A stretch of DNA of 64,000 nt, taken from the NCBI RefSeq assembly GCF_004793475.1, contig NZ_SRYZ01000004.1, positions 62,001-126,000 on the forward strand, in the 5' to 3' direction. Numbering within the stretch: the first letter of the stretch is position 1; each line of letters begins with the position of its first letter. This document shows positions 44,062 to 53,079 of this stretch, in pieces. The notes under the pieces were generated by a model. That model saw only the letters and a program-made list of their open reading frames with translations, had not been told where the DNA came from and did not search any database. A program made the translations under genes and the position numbers. This DNA comes from Bacteroides muris (ex Afrizal et al. 2022). GTDB taxonomy: Bacteria > Bacteroidota > Bacteroidia > Bacteroidales > Bacteroidaceae.

Positions 44062-44967
44062 TTATTCTTTTACAAGCGCTCTGGCGGTATTCATCATCTC
44101 CTCCTCCCAGTCGTATGAGAGGGGATTGATATCCGCCACCCGGGTTCCGGTCTGCCGGGCGATGAGTTCGGCATTGCTGCGGTCGAATTCCGGTTGTACA
44201 AAGATGACGCGTACCTTCTCTTTCTTGCAGGAGTTTATCAGGTTCTTCAGATGGGCGGGAGAGGGTTCCTTTCCACCGGCTTCGATAGGAATCTGGTGCA
44301 GGTTGTAGTCGCGGGCAAAGTAGGAAAGTGCCGGATGATAAATCATGAAGGCACGGTCGGCACTCGGGCTGGAAAGCATCTGGCAGATGAGGCTGTCTGT
44401 ATGCTCTATCTGCCGGATGAGTGCGTTGTAACGTTCCATGTAGGCGCTTTTATTGGCTTTGTCTATGGCACAGAGTGCATTCAGAATGTTTCCGGCAATG
44501 ATTTGGGCGTTGATGGTGGAATTCCAGATGTGTGGTTCCACACCACCGGCATGTGCATGCTCCTCGTGTGCATGCCCGTCTTTATGATGATGCGCATGAG
44601 TATCGTCCAGAATAAGTTCCACATTCTTGGACATATCGAAGAATTGCAGGTGGGGAGCGTTGTCCGTCAGTTTTTCCGTCCATGTCTGTTCAAAACCGAT
44701 GTATCCGATGCGGAAATAGGCCTTGCTTCGGGCAAGGTCGACAAGCTGCTGGGGTGTGGGATCGTAGGTTTCCGGACTTGAACCTTTGGGCACCATGCTG
44801 ACGACGGTGAATTCATCACCGGCAATGGCTTCGGTGAAATACCGCAGCGGTTCGATGGTGACGGTAATCACGGGTTTATCGTCATTCTTCTTCTTGTTCT
44901 GTTGGCCTTCTTGCTTGCACGAGAAGAGCAAGGTGGCTATGAGGAGTAAAAAACAAAACTTTTTCAT
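44062..44967 (-). CDS. znuA: zinc ABC transporter substrate-binding lipoprotein
   Basis: Lipid-anchored cluster A-I metal-binding protein of 301 residues, with lipobox LFSC (Cys17). It carries a His-rich loop at residues 124-139 (THAHHHKDGHAHEEHAHA), typical of ZnuA, and metal-site histidines in EPHIWN and MIYHPALSYFARDY plus the C-terminal acidic site RVADINPLSYDWEEEM. It captures Zn2+ in the periplasm for the adjacent ATPase. No Zur-like box is evident upstream. Manganese specificity is less likely given the His-rich loop. Confidence 0.9.
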   Translation of the reverse strand: MKKFCFLLLIATLLFSCKQEGQQNKKKNDDKPVITVTIEPLRYFTEAIAGDEFTVVSMVPKGSSPETYDPTPQQLVDLARSKAYFRIGYIGFEQTWTEKLTDNAPHLQFFDMSKNVELILDDTHAHHHKDGHAHEEHAHAGGVEPHIWNSTINAQIIAGNILNALCAIDKANKSAYMERYNALIRQIEHTDSLICQMLSSPSADRAFMIYHPALSYFARDYNLHQIPIEAGGKEPSPAHLKNLINSCKKEKVRVIFVQPEFDRSNAELIARQTGTRVADINPLSYDWEEEMMNTARALVKE

Positions 44968-45019
44968 TTACAATCTATTATTTACAATTTGCAATTTGGC
45001 GGGGCCGTGGCAAGGGGCA

Positions 45020-45706
45020 TCAATTATCTATTTTCACTTCCTCTTTCCTTCCCCTCAATATCTCCCGTTTTCCTCCGGGGGGGCCCGGAAGACGTTCTAC
45101 CTTGAATCCTATGGCTTGCAGCATGCGGCGTACCACCCCTTTGGCGCAGTAGGTGGTCAGCACGCCGTCGGTGCTCATGGCAGCATGGATATTCCGGAAG
45201 ACTTTTTCCTCCCACATTCCCGGTTGCTTTTCGGGTGCAAAGGCATCGAAATAGACAACATCGAACGGAGATTTATTAATCATTAACAAGTTGTCAATGC
45301 TTATTGTTTCGACATCTGCCCGCACTTTTTTCAGTGTGAAATAAGGAGTTATGGCGACTTCTTCTTCCCACGCAGCCTGATGCAGTTCCTCGAACAGAGG
45401 ATTGTCGCTATATTTCAGCGCATCTACCTCCGGCCATGCAAGCGGATAAAGTTCGATGCCGGCATAGTGCACATGTTTCTTTTCCTTTTCGGCAGTTTCT
45501 AGTGTGAGCAGGGCATTCAGCCCGGTGCCGAAGCCGATTTCAAGGACATGCGGGCGGACAGTAGCGGATGCCCTCAGTCCCATGTCGATGAAGATGTGCT
45601 GTGACTCTGTACGTGCCCCCTTTACCGAATGATAATGTTCATTCAGTTCCGGTACAAACAGTGTCGCACTTCCGTCTTCCGTCTTCTCTATGATTCGTTG
45701 CATCAC
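45020..45706 (-). CDS. mnmD: tRNA 5-methylaminomethyl-2-thiouridine methyltransferase (MnmD)
   Basis: SAM-dependent methyltransferase (MnmC N-terminal-domain type, DUF752) that makes the last methylation of mnm5s2U34 in tRNAs. The 228-residue stand-alone protein lacks the FAD domain of enterobacterial MnmC. The SAM motif is LEIGFGTGLNALL (residues 55-67), and the family motif VYFDAFAPEKQPGMW is present with WEEKVFRNIHAAMSTDGVLTTYCAKG. Monocistronic by layout. A 22-bp repeat array begins 63 bases upstream. Confidence 0.88.
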   Translation of the reverse strand: MMQRIIEKTEDGSATLFVPELNEHYHSVKGARTESQHIFIDMGLRASATVRPHVLEIGFGTGLNALLTLETAEKEKKHVHYAGIELYPLAWPEVDALKYSDNPLFEELHQAAWEEEVAITPYFTLKKVRADVETISIDNLLMINKSPFDVVYFDAFAPEKQPGMWEEKVFRNIHAAMSTDGVLTTYCAKGVVRRMLQAIGFKVERLPGPPGGKREILRGRKEEVKIDN

Positions 45707-45768
45707 TTCTGCTTTTGTTGAATGTTTTTATTTAGTTTAATTCTCTGTGATTCAGCGTGTTGTTGTGC

Positions 45769-45834
45769 CTATATATCCAGCGTGCTGCATCTATACATCC
45801 AGCACGTTGCATCTATACATCCAACGCGTTGTAT
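45769..45834. repeat. 22-bp tandem array, family II (copy E)
   Basis: Three units of exactly 22 bp start at 45769, 45791 and 45813 (CTATACATCCAGCACG.., CTATACATCCAACGCG..), with a partial fourth. Its reverse complement matches the array at 14376-14441 (GCATCTATAC..TCCA). It lies between mnmD and the DedA-family gene, close to the mnmD start. Confidence 0.8.
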
Positions 45835-45865
45835 CTATACATCTATTGCTCAAACTCACTACATG

Positions 45866-46345
45866 TCAATAATTCATCATCGAAATGGCTCCTTGCAGTG
45901 CCCACAGCATAGCTATGTAGCGCACCAGTTTCCCTGCAAACATGGACGTGGTGGTCAGCATCAGATTACTGCGCATGAAGCCCAGTGCAATGGCTATGGC
46001 CTCTCCCACAAAAGGCAGAAAGGCGAAGAAAGCCATCAGTGCCCCTTTCCCTTGGAGGAAATGCTGCATCCGTTCTATCTTTTCCCTTTTTACCTTGAAA
46101 TATTTCTCAATCCAGTCTATACGTCCCAGACGTCCCATGTAGTAGCACGTCATGCCTCCCAGCGTATTTCCCAAGGTGGCGGAGAGTATGCACAGTGCCG
46201 GGCTCAGACCGACCTTGACCAGTGCTACCATCACTATCTCGGAACTGAACGGAATGATGCTTCCTGCCAATAGGGCAGAGATGAACAGACCGACATATCC
46301 CCAGTCAATTAGCAGCTGTACGAGTGTATCTACAAAAGCGTCCAT
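45866..46345 (-). CDS. DedA/SNARE-associated (YqaA-like) membrane protein
   Basis: Inner-membrane protein of the VTT/DedA superfamily, 159 residues from the chosen start MDAFVDTLVQLL (the frame extends 14 codons further, but those overlap the upstream gene). Family marks are SIIPFSSEIVMVALVKVG near the N-terminus, LGNTLGGMTCYYMGRLGR and LPFVGEAIAIALGFMR. Four to five membrane segments are predicted. Members influence membrane lipid and proton homeostasis, and some DedA relatives scramble lipids. It overlaps the preceding multi-pass gene by about 16 bases, so the two are co-transcribed. Confidence 0.85.
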   Translation of the reverse strand: MDAFVDTLVQLLIDWGYVGLFISALLAGSIIPFSSEIVMVALVKVGLSPALCILSATLGNTLGGMTCYYMGRLGRIDWIEKYFKVKREKIERMQHFLQGKGALMAFFAFLPFVGEAIAIALGFMRSNLMLTTTSMFAGKLVRYIAMLWALQGAISMMNY

Positions 46346-47325
46346 ATGTTGAATCCTAATAGAATGAATAATCCGATGAATGCACAAATGAAGAATATAT
46401 TGGAACTGCGGCTATTTGTCAGTACAAACAAGTGTCCTGCCAGGATGCTGACACTGATGAGCAGGAAGGACATCAGATGGACACATAATGCCGGTTGCAG
46501 TCCGATATAGACAAAGATGCAGAAATTCAGCAGGATGAGGAAGTGCAGATAGCTGCGGGTACGTATCTTGTCTTCATAGCCGGCAATAAGGCAGTGTGCC
46601 GCGCTGACGATGAACAGAACAAGGAGATACCCGAGGGTGGCGAGTTCCCACGGCTGATAGTCGAACCGGACGGGAGCGAAGGTTGCCAGTTCGCGGAAGG
46701 GCTGGCGGAAGAGTTCCATTTGTCCGTGATAGAAGGCGTGTCCCAGTAACAGCCAGTAGGGTACGCTCCATCCTACCAATGAAGCGAAGAAGCTTTTGGG
46801 TTGGAGAGACTGGAAGTTGTAGGCGCCTATCCAGAAGATGGGGACAAACAGCATGAGCTGCGGAAAAAGCAGGCTGCCCAGTCCGATGAAGAAGAAGGCG
46901 TGGAAGAGACTGCCTGTGGGCCGTACCTGCTGGTAGCTTCTGAAGAGGAAGAACAGTGCCACAAGGAAGGAGGCGGCTGCCAAGTCTCCCGCATACAGCA
47001 TGTGCAGGCTGGGGCAGACGGATATCAGCAGAAGGTAGACAGAAGTCTGTACCGATGCCCGCATCCGGATGATGGCAAACGTATTGTTAAGCTGTATCAG
47101 GAAATACCCGATGACGGCATACAGAATGAAGCTGAAGAGACGGTTTGCCCAGGTGGGGATGCAGAAGTTGCAGAATGTTTCCCAAAGGGAATATCCGTTT
47201 TGCTGTGTCTCCGTCTCGGACAACAGAACGGCGGTCAGTGTCCAGCAGGATACTGAAATCAGGATAGCGGCGGGTAGTGTGAACCGCCCTGCCGTTATCC
47301 GGTTCTGGAATCGTTTGGTTCTCAT
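46330..47325 (-). CDS. multi-pass membrane protein, unknown function
   Basis: 331-residue hydrophobic protein with about nine or ten membrane helices. I do not recognise the family; it is typical of Bacteroidales-restricted integral membrane proteins. Notable segments are SLWETFCNFCIPTWANRLFS, SVCPSLHMLYAGDLAAASFLV, LFPQLMLFVPIFWIGAYNFQ and FVLTNSRSSNIFFICAFI. There is no catalytic or transporter motif. It is followed with overlap by the DedA-family gene and preceded by purD on the same strand across a GC-rich repeat gap. Confidence 0.65.
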   Translation of the reverse strand: MRTKRFQNRITAGRFTLPAAILISVSCWTLTAVLLSETETQQNGYSLWETFCNFCIPTWANRLFSFILYAVIGYFLIQLNNTFAIIRMRASVQTSVYLLLISVCPSLHMLYAGDLAAASFLVALFFLFRSYQQVRPTGSLFHAFFFIGLGSLLFPQLMLFVPIFWIGAYNFQSLQPKSFFASLVGWSVPYWLLLGHAFYHGQMELFRQPFRELATFAPVRFDYQPWELATLGYLLVLFIVSAAHCLIAGYEDKIRTRSYLHFLILLNFCIFVYIGLQPALCVHLMSFLLISVSILAGHLFVLTNSRSSNIFFICAFIGLFILLGFNIWTLL

Positions 47326-47336
47326 AAGCTTCTTTC

Positions 47337-47512
47337 CCGGTCCCTCCCCTGTAGGGAGGGGAGGTTGGTTACTTCTGTTTTATGTTTACTGTTTATCTTA
47401 TTCACAATCTGTCCTTTGTTCCCCTCTGCCTGCGTAAGCTTCTTTTTTTCTGTTTACATTTACAGACCATCCCTATTCCCCTCCCTATGGGGGAGGGGTT
47501 AGGGGAGAGGCT
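47337..47512. repeat. pair of GC-rich CCCTCCC hairpin repeats
   Basis: CCCTCCC-CTGTA-GGGAGGG hairpin at 47341-47361 and a second CCCCTCCCTATGGGGGAGGGG at 47479-47499, bracketing about 115 bases. AAGCTTCTTT occurs beside each (47330 and 47449). Same family as 7861-7903 and 55781-55931. It fills the gap after purD. Confidence 0.55.
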
Positions 47513-47513
47513 C

Positions 47514-48788
47514 TTATAAGTCAAATCCGATGTCGCGACGGAAATACTTCTTCTCGAAGTCTATCATGTCGGCTACGCGGTAGCTCTTCTGCAAAGCTTC
47601 TTCCTTTGTTTCGCCATAGGAGCAGACAGCGATGACACGGCCACCGGCGGTTACGGTCTGCCCGTCTTTCGTGGCCGTTCCGGCATGGAACAAGATGCTG
47701 TCGGTCTGGGCGGCGAGGTCGAATCCGGTCATTGCCTTGCCCTTTTCGTAAGCTTCCGGATATCCTCCGCTCACCAGCATGACGCAAGCGGCTGTGCGCG
47801 GGTCGAATTCCAATGCACGTTGGTCGAGGTCGCCTTTGGCAACGCCTTCGAGCAGGTCTACCAGGTCGCTCTTGATGCGCAGCATCACACTTTCGGTTTC
47901 GGGGTCGCCCATGCGGACGTTGTATTCAATCACCATAGGTTCGCCCTTCACGTTGATAAGTCCCAGGAAGATGAAGCCTTGATAGCCGATTTCTTCTTCC
48001 AGCAGGCCGTTTACGGTAGGTTCGATGATGCGGGTGCGTACTTTTTCCATAAATGTTTCGTCGGCAAAAGGCACGGGGGTAACGCTGCCCATACCACCGG
48101 TGTTGAGGCCTTTGTCGCCTTCGCCGATACGCTTGTAATCCTTGGCTACGGGCAAGACCTTATAGTGGCGGCCGTCTGTCATCACGAACACGGAACACTC
48201 GATGCCGCTGAGGAATTCTTCAATGACTACCGTGGCGCTGGCATCGCCGAACATGCCGCCCAGCATTTCCTTCAGTTCTTTCTGAGCTTCTTCCAGCGTG
48301 GGCAGAATCAGTACGCCCTTGCCTGCACACAGCCCGTCGGCCTTCAGAACGTAGGGCGCTTCGAGGGTTGCGAGGAAATCGAGTCCTTCCTGCAAGTTGT
48401 CGGCAGTGATGCTTTTGTAGCGGGCAGTGGGGATGTTGTGGCGCATCATGAAGCCTTTGGCAAATTCCTTGCTGCCTTCCAGAGTGGCACCTTTGGCGGT
48501 GGGGCCGATGATGTCAATATGGCGGGTGGCAGGGTCTTCCTTGAAGCTGTCGAAGATGCCTTGTACCAGGGGGTCTTCGGGACCCACAACAATCATGTCG
48601 ATTCCTTTCTCAAGGGCAAAGGTCTTGAGTGCGGGAAAGTCTGTCGCCTTCAGGTTCACATTCTCGCCTGCTTCGCCTGTACCTGCATTGCCGGGAGCGA
48701 TATATAGTTTCTCTACTTTCGGGCTTTGGGCAATCTTCCATGCCAGAGCGTGTTCGCGGCCACCGGAGCCTAATAATAATACTTTCAT
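47514..48788 (-). CDS. purD: phosphoribosylamine-glycine ligase
   Basis: ATP-grasp enzyme of the second step of purine synthesis, joining phosphoribosylamine and glycine to form GAR. It is 424 residues long, with N-terminal [18 protein letters not shown], the core APGNAGTGE and [15 protein letters not shown]-grasp elements [16 protein letters not shown] and [13 protein letters not shown], and the PurD signature RMGDPETE. Length and order are normal. It is isolated from other pur genes, as often in Bacteroides. A stretch of ATTTACAATT repeats lies just before its start. Confidence 0.97.
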   Translation of the reverse strand: MKVLLLGSGGREHALAWKIAQSPKVEKLYIAPGNAGTGEAGENVNLKATDFPALKTFALEKGIDMIVVGPEDPLVQGIFDSFKEDPATRHIDIIGPTAKGATLEGSKEFAKGFMMRHNIPTARYKSITADNLQEGLDFLATLEAPYVLKADGLCAGKGVLILPTLEEAQKELKEMLGGMFGDASATVVIEEFLSGIECSVFVMTDGRHYKVLPVAKDYKRIGEGDKGLNTGGMGSVTPVPFADETFMEKVRTRIIEPTVNGLLEEEIGYQGFIFLGLINVKGEPMVIEYNVRMGDPETESVMLRIKSDLVDLLEGVAKGDLDQRALEFDPRTAACVMLVSGGYPEAYEKGKAMTGFDLAAQTDSILFHAGTATKDGQTVTAGGRVIAVCSYGETKEEALQKSYRVADMIDFEKKYFRRDIGFDL

Positions 48789-48794
48789 GATTCC

Positions 48795-48976
48795 ATTTAC
48801 AATTTACAATGTACAATTTACAATCGGGCTGTGCTACGTGACAGGCAGATGGTAATCTGTACAAGTGTTATACTTTTAATGATTTGTTTCGCTTTATGAT
48901 TCCGTTTTACAATGTATAATCAGGCTATACTGTGATACTGCATAGCAGATTGTACATTGTAAATGGCAAATTGTAC
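48795..48976. repeat. TTTACAATGTACAAT inverted repeats
   Basis: An ATTTACAATTTACAATGTAC-type arm (48795-48824) is matched in inverse orientation by ATTGTACATTGTAAATGG..ATTGTAC (48949-48976), with a partial copy at 48906-48919. It spans the purD-dipeptidyl peptidase gap. Similar words occur at 44969-44997. Confidence 0.55.
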
Positions 48977-48977
48977 G

Positions 48978-51200
48978 TTAAAGATAGTCTTCAAAATATC
49001 TTGTTATCTTCTCGTGCAGATGCACACGGTCGCGTCCCAGAACGTTGTGCTTGTGCGTGGGATAGATGAACAAATCGGGATAGGTGCGGGCATCCACGCA
49101 CGCCTTCATGAACGAAAGGGCATGCTGCGGCACGCAGGTGTCGTCATGGTCGTCGTGTATGATGAGCAGATGTCCTTTCAAGTTACCGGCAAGGTTTTTC
49201 AAGTTCGTCTGCTTGTAGCCTTCCAGGTTCGCTTGCGGAGTGTCCATATAGCGCTCACCGTACATTATCTCGTAGTATCCCCAGTCGATAACCGGTCCGC
49301 CGGCAACGCCTACCTTGAAAATTTCGGGATAGCGCAGCATCAGTGCCGTGGTCATGTGTCCTCCGAAGCTCCAGCCGTGCACGCCGATACGCTCTCCGTC
49401 CACATAAGGCTGGCTTTTCAGAAATTCCACACCCTTCACCTGGTCCTTGCCCTCTTCGATGCCCAGCTGGCGGAAGGTGGCGTTTTCAAACTCCAGTCCA
49501 CGGTTGCTGCTGCCACGGTTGTCGAGGCTGAACATGATATAGCCTTTGTTTGCCATGTAGATGTCCCAGCCGCGGGCATTGTTCATCCAGCCGTTCGTTA
49601 TCATCTGGGCGTGCGGGCCGCCGTATACGTAGACGATGGCGGGATACTTCTTTGCCGGGTCGAAGTCGGCAGGCTTTATCAGGCGGTAGTACAAGTCTGT
49701 CTTGCCGTCGGCGGCTTTGATGGTGCCTACTTCTATGCTGGGCATTTCAAAGCCCTCGTAGGGATTCGTGGCTACCAGCAGATTTGCGACCTTGTCGTTC
49801 TGGGTCGATACGATGTCGATATTGCGGGTAATCCGGGGAGTGGAATAGCGGTCTATCAGGTAGCCTCCCGATGCAGATAACAGAGGGCGGTGCACTCCTT
49901 CGTTGTTACCCACTGCGGTGAGCTTGCCATTGTTTACGTTCACCTTATATATATTGCTTTGCAGGGGCGATTCCTTGGTAGCGGTGAAGATGACTTCTTT
50001 CTTCTTCTTGTTGAAGCCGAGCACGTTCTGCACCAGCCAGTCGCCTTGCGTCAGTTGCTTCACTTTGCAGCCCTGACGGTAAGTGCCTCCTGCGGATGCA
50101 GAGTGTGTCTCGGGATACATCTGGTTTTTGGTATCCATCAGATACAGATGGTTGTAGCCGTCGCGCTGACTTTGGTAGATGAATTTGCTGCTGTCCCAAG
50201 GCAGAAAGAGGATGGGCTGCTGGGGTTCCACATATTTGGGATGCTTCTCTTCGTAGAGGATGCCGTTTATGGGCTCTCCGGTTTCTGCGTCGTACTGGCG
50301 GAGAACGGAGTGGTTCTGGTCGCGGTTCAGCTCTATCAGATAGAGGCTTTTCCCGTCCGGTGCCCAGGTAATGTTGGTGAAGTAGCGGTCTTTGGGGGCT
50401 CCCATGTTCAGGTAGATGGTCTTTTGGGTGGCAGGGTTATAGATACCTACCTCTACTTCGTGGCTCAGCATGCCGGCCATGGGGTAGCGTATCATGTCCG
50501 TTACGGCTATTCTTGACGTGATGTCCACCAGCGGATAGGGGGTGACCATGCTTTCGTTCATCCGATAGAAGGCAAGCAGGTCTCCCGACGGGCTCCAGAA
50601 TGTGCCCTTCGAGATGCCGAACTCGTTGCGATGTACGCTTTGTCCGCAGACGATGCCTTCGGGTTCGTTGGTCACGCGCTGTCCGTTCACGTAGAGATTG
50701 TTCTTTACGGTGTAAGCCAGGTTATGGCTTGCAGTGTTGTAGTCGTAATTGGCTGCAGGCTCTTTGGGCAGGTCATCGCGTCCGGTCACAGAGTCCATAT
50801 GCCAGTTGTAGACGGCGTAGCGTTGCGGTAGGGGGAGCAGGACTTCAGTATTCTCCGCCCAGGGGAACTTCAGATTGTAGAGGTGCGACAGCTCTTTCAG
50901 TCCGGCGGCTTTCAGGGCGCGGTTCACGGTTTCGCGGGTGAAAAGTACTGTCTCTTTGCCGTTTTGCGGATTCACGGCCTTTACTTTGTCTATGTCCGCA
51001 ATGATACAAACATCACCCCACCATTGCAATCCATGCAGGTTTTCGGGGGTACGATACGTTTCGCCTCCGGGAATCAAATCTTCCAAAGTCGGCTTTTTCA
51101 GTTCTTGTGCCATAACGTTTGTTGTAAACAGAGCAGGCACTGCCATCAACAGTGCAAGAATGCTCTTACTTATTTCCTTTGCATTCATTCTCCTTGTCAT
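48978..51200 (-). CDS. S9 family dipeptidyl peptidase IV-like
   Basis: Exported serine peptidase of 740 residues, expected to release Xaa-Pro/Xaa-Ala dipeptides from peptides in the periplasm. Signal peptide ends TTNVMAQ. An eight-bladed DPPIV beta-propeller (about 60-490; contains YTVKNNLYVNG, GTFWSPSGDLLAFYRMNE) is followed by the alpha/beta-hydrolase domain. Catalytic residues are Ser611 in GWSFGG, the Asp in DDHDDTCVP and the His in HKHNVLGRDRVHLHEK, close to the Porphyromonas DPPIV pattern. Monocistronic. The upstream gap (51201-51397) shows nothing notable. Confidence 0.93.
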   Translation of the reverse strand: MTRRMNAKEISKSILALLMAVPALFTTNVMAQELKKPTLEDLIPGGETYRTPENLHGLQWWGDVCIIADIDKVKAVNPQNGKETVLFTRETVNRALKAAGLKELSHLYNLKFPWAENTEVLLPLPQRYAVYNWHMDSVTGRDDLPKEPAANYDYNTASHNLAYTVKNNLYVNGQRVTNEPEGIVCGQSVHRNEFGISKGTFWSPSGDLLAFYRMNESMVTPYPLVDITSRIAVTDMIRYPMAGMLSHEVEVGIYNPATQKTIYLNMGAPKDRYFTNITWAPDGKSLYLIELNRDQNHSVLRQYDAETGEPINGILYEEKHPKYVEPQQPILFLPWDSSKFIYQSQRDGYNHLYLMDTKNQMYPETHSASAGGTYRQGCKVKQLTQGDWLVQNVLGFNKKKKEVIFTATKESPLQSNIYKVNVNNGKLTAVGNNEGVHRPLLSASGGYLIDRYSTPRITRNIDIVSTQNDKVANLLVATNPYEGFEMPSIEVGTIKAADGKTDLYYRLIKPADFDPAKKYPAIVYVYGGPHAQMITNGWMNNARGWDIYMANKGYIMFSLDNRGSSNRGLEFENATFRQLGIEEGKDQVKGVEFLKSQPYVDGERIGVHGWSFGGHMTTALMLRYPEIFKVGVAGGPVIDWGYYEIMYGERYMDTPQANLEGYKQTNLKNLAGNLKGHLLIIHDDHDDTCVPQHALSFMKACVDARTYPDLFIYPTHKHNVLGRDRVHLHEKITRYFEDYL

Positions 51201-51397
51201 TGTTTTTGTTGTTCTCTTTTCTGAATACTTTCACTTCTACTCTGCCTGTCGGGGGTGCTTCTCACTTGTATGGTAGCACTGAGTTTGGCAAAGCCTTGCT
51301 ACAGATATCTGTGACAGGGGTGATTTTCATGTTTTTGGTGTTTTGATACATCCCCCTTGAATTTCAATAATCTACGACGCTAATCAGGAAAGTTCCT

Positions 51398-52891
51398 TCA
51401 TTGTTTATCTTCCGTCTCCCTTCTTTTTCTTTCCGGGTAAGACTCTCCCGATTTCGGTCTGCGTTCTCCGCCGAATTCACGTCTTTCCCTCGGTTTGAAC
51501 TCCCGTTTTTCCCCGTCTTTGAACTCTCTTCTTTCCCTTGGACGGAATTCGCGTTTCTCGCCGTCTCTGAATTCTCTCGGTCTGCGTTCGCCGCTGAATT
51601 CACGTTTTTCCCTATTAAATTCGCGTCTTTCTCCACCGAATCTCGGACGGGGCTCCCTTCTTTCTCCGGGCTTGAGCTCTTTCCGTTCTCCCCCGGCCGG
51701 ACGAAACTCTTTGCGTTCCTTGCTCAGCTCCTCGCCTTCGGCACGGAATTCCTTGTACTTTCCGTCGAAGATTTCGTACTGGCGGAATTCACATTCCAGC
51801 GCACCGTTGAACAAAGGAATTTTGGAGGTGGCTTTCAGCCCGATCTGGTCGAAGCACTCTTCGCGGTAAGAAAGAATCCACGCAGTGTTGCCCGTAAAGG
51901 CATGTTTCAGGCGCTCGCCAATCATGGAGTAAAGTCCCAGCAGGTCGTTGGTAGAGATACGTTCGCCGTAGGGCGGATTGGTGATAATGATGGATTTCTC
52001 CGCAGGTTGCTCGAATTGCTGGAAAGGTTGGAGCTTCAGTACTACATCCTTGCTTACGCCGGCAGCCTTTATATTGTGTGTGGCAATTTCGTTTGCCTTC
52101 GGGTTGTTGTCGTAACCGTATATCTTATGCGTAAATTCGCGTTCCTGGCTGTCGTCATTGTAGATGGTGTCGAACAGCTCCTGGTCAAAATCCACCCACT
52201 TCTCGAAAGCAAATTCCTTGCGGAATACGCCCGGAGCGATGTTGCGTGCAATCAGCGCCGCTTCAATGGGAATGGTTCCCGAGCCGCACATCGGGTCTAT
52301 CAGGTCGCATTCACCACGCCAGCCGGTCATCAATATCATGCCGGCGGCCAGCACCTCATTCAGTGGGGCCTCTACTGCTTCCTGGCGATAACCGCGGCGG
52401 TGCAGCGATTCGCCGCTGGAGTCGAGAGAGAGTGTACATTTGGTTTCGGCAATGTGTATGTTCAGCAGCACGTCCGGTTTGTTGACACGCACGCCGGGAC
52501 GTTCGCCGCTCTTCTCACGGAAATAGTCCACGATGGCATCCTTCACCTTGTAGGAAACGAACTTGGAATGACGGAACTCCTCGCTGAATACAACCGCGTC
52601 CACGGCAAAGGTCTTGTCCGTATCCAGATAGTCTTCCCATCGGATGGCTTTAATCTGTTCGTAAACCTCGTCGGCATTCTTGGCTGTGAAGTGTTTGATG
52701 GGTTTCAGTATCCGGATGGCTGTACGCAGGCAGAAGTTTGCCTTGTACATCATTTCCTTGTCTCCACTGAAAGATACCATGCGGCGGCCTATTTCTATAT
52801 CGTTGGCGCCCAGTGCAGTCAGTTCTTGCGCCAGTACCTCTTCCAGTCCTTGGAAGGTTTTGGCAATCATTTCAAAAGATTGTTCGCTCAT
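51398..52891 (-). CDS. THUMP-domain rRNA methyltransferase (RlmL-like) with charged tail
   Basis: 23S rRNA guanine-N2 methyltransferase-type protein, 497 residues. Order: N-terminal ferredoxin-like segment and THUMP domain (about 45-155), then the Rossmann methyltransferase domain with DLIDPMCGSGTIPIEAALIA and catalytic NPPYGERIS. From about residue 383 to the end is a low-complexity tail of about 115 residues rich in Arg, Glu, Lys and Phe, with repeated REF, GERR and KPRERREF units. The tail is absent from standard RlmL cores; it resembles RNA-binding disordered tails of other Bacteroidetes proteins. No RlmK half is present. Confidence 0.88.
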   Translation of the reverse strand: MSEQSFEMIAKTFQGLEEVLAQELTALGANDIEIGRRMVSFSGDKEMMYKANFCLRTAIRILKPIKHFTAKNADEVYEQIKAIRWEDYLDTDKTFAVDAVVFSEEFRHSKFVSYKVKDAIVDYFREKSGERPGVRVNKPDVLLNIHIAETKCTLSLDSSGESLHRRGYRQEAVEAPLNEVLAAGMILMTGWRGECDLIDPMCGSGTIPIEAALIARNIAPGVFRKEFAFEKWVDFDQELFDTIYNDDSQEREFTHKIYGYDNNPKANEIATHNIKAAGVSKDVVLKLQPFQQFEQPAEKSIIITNPPYGERISTNDLLGLYSMIGERLKHAFTGNTAWILSYREECFDQIGLKATSKIPLFNGALECEFRQYEIFDGKYKEFRAEGEELSKERKEFRPAGGERKELKPGERREPRPRFGGERREFNREKREFSGERRPREFRDGEKREFRPRERREFKDGEKREFKPRERREFGGERRPKSGESYPERKRRETEDKQ

Positions 52892-52951
52892 CTATTTATT
52901 TACTATTTTACTGTTTTTATTCTGTTGTTTATCAGTAGTTTGTCTCCCGTT

Positions 52952-53039
52952 TGCCAGACACTGGCGTCTGTCGGCTCAGACACTGGTGTCTGTTGCGTTG
53001 AACACTTGTGTCTGACGTGACAGACACAAGTGCCTGTCA
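52952..53039. repeat. 22-bp tandem array, family I (copy C)
   Basis: Four units of exactly 22 bp start at 52952, 52974, 52996 and 53018, with cores CAGACACTGGCGTCTG, CAGACACTGGTGTCTG, GAACACTTGTGTCTG and CAGACACAAGTGCCTG. Same family as 11413-11500 and 37324-37433. It lies between the methyltransferase start and the cysE stop. Confidence 0.85.
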
Positions 53040-53079
53040 GATGCAGCAATATTGCCTTTTAAGCAGGATTCCGGGCTTT

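Noticed and set aside
51401..53020. 539-codon open frame on the plus strand
   Set aside because: Antisense to the RlmL-like gene; its Phe/Ser-rich start simply mirrors the Arg/Glu-rich tail.
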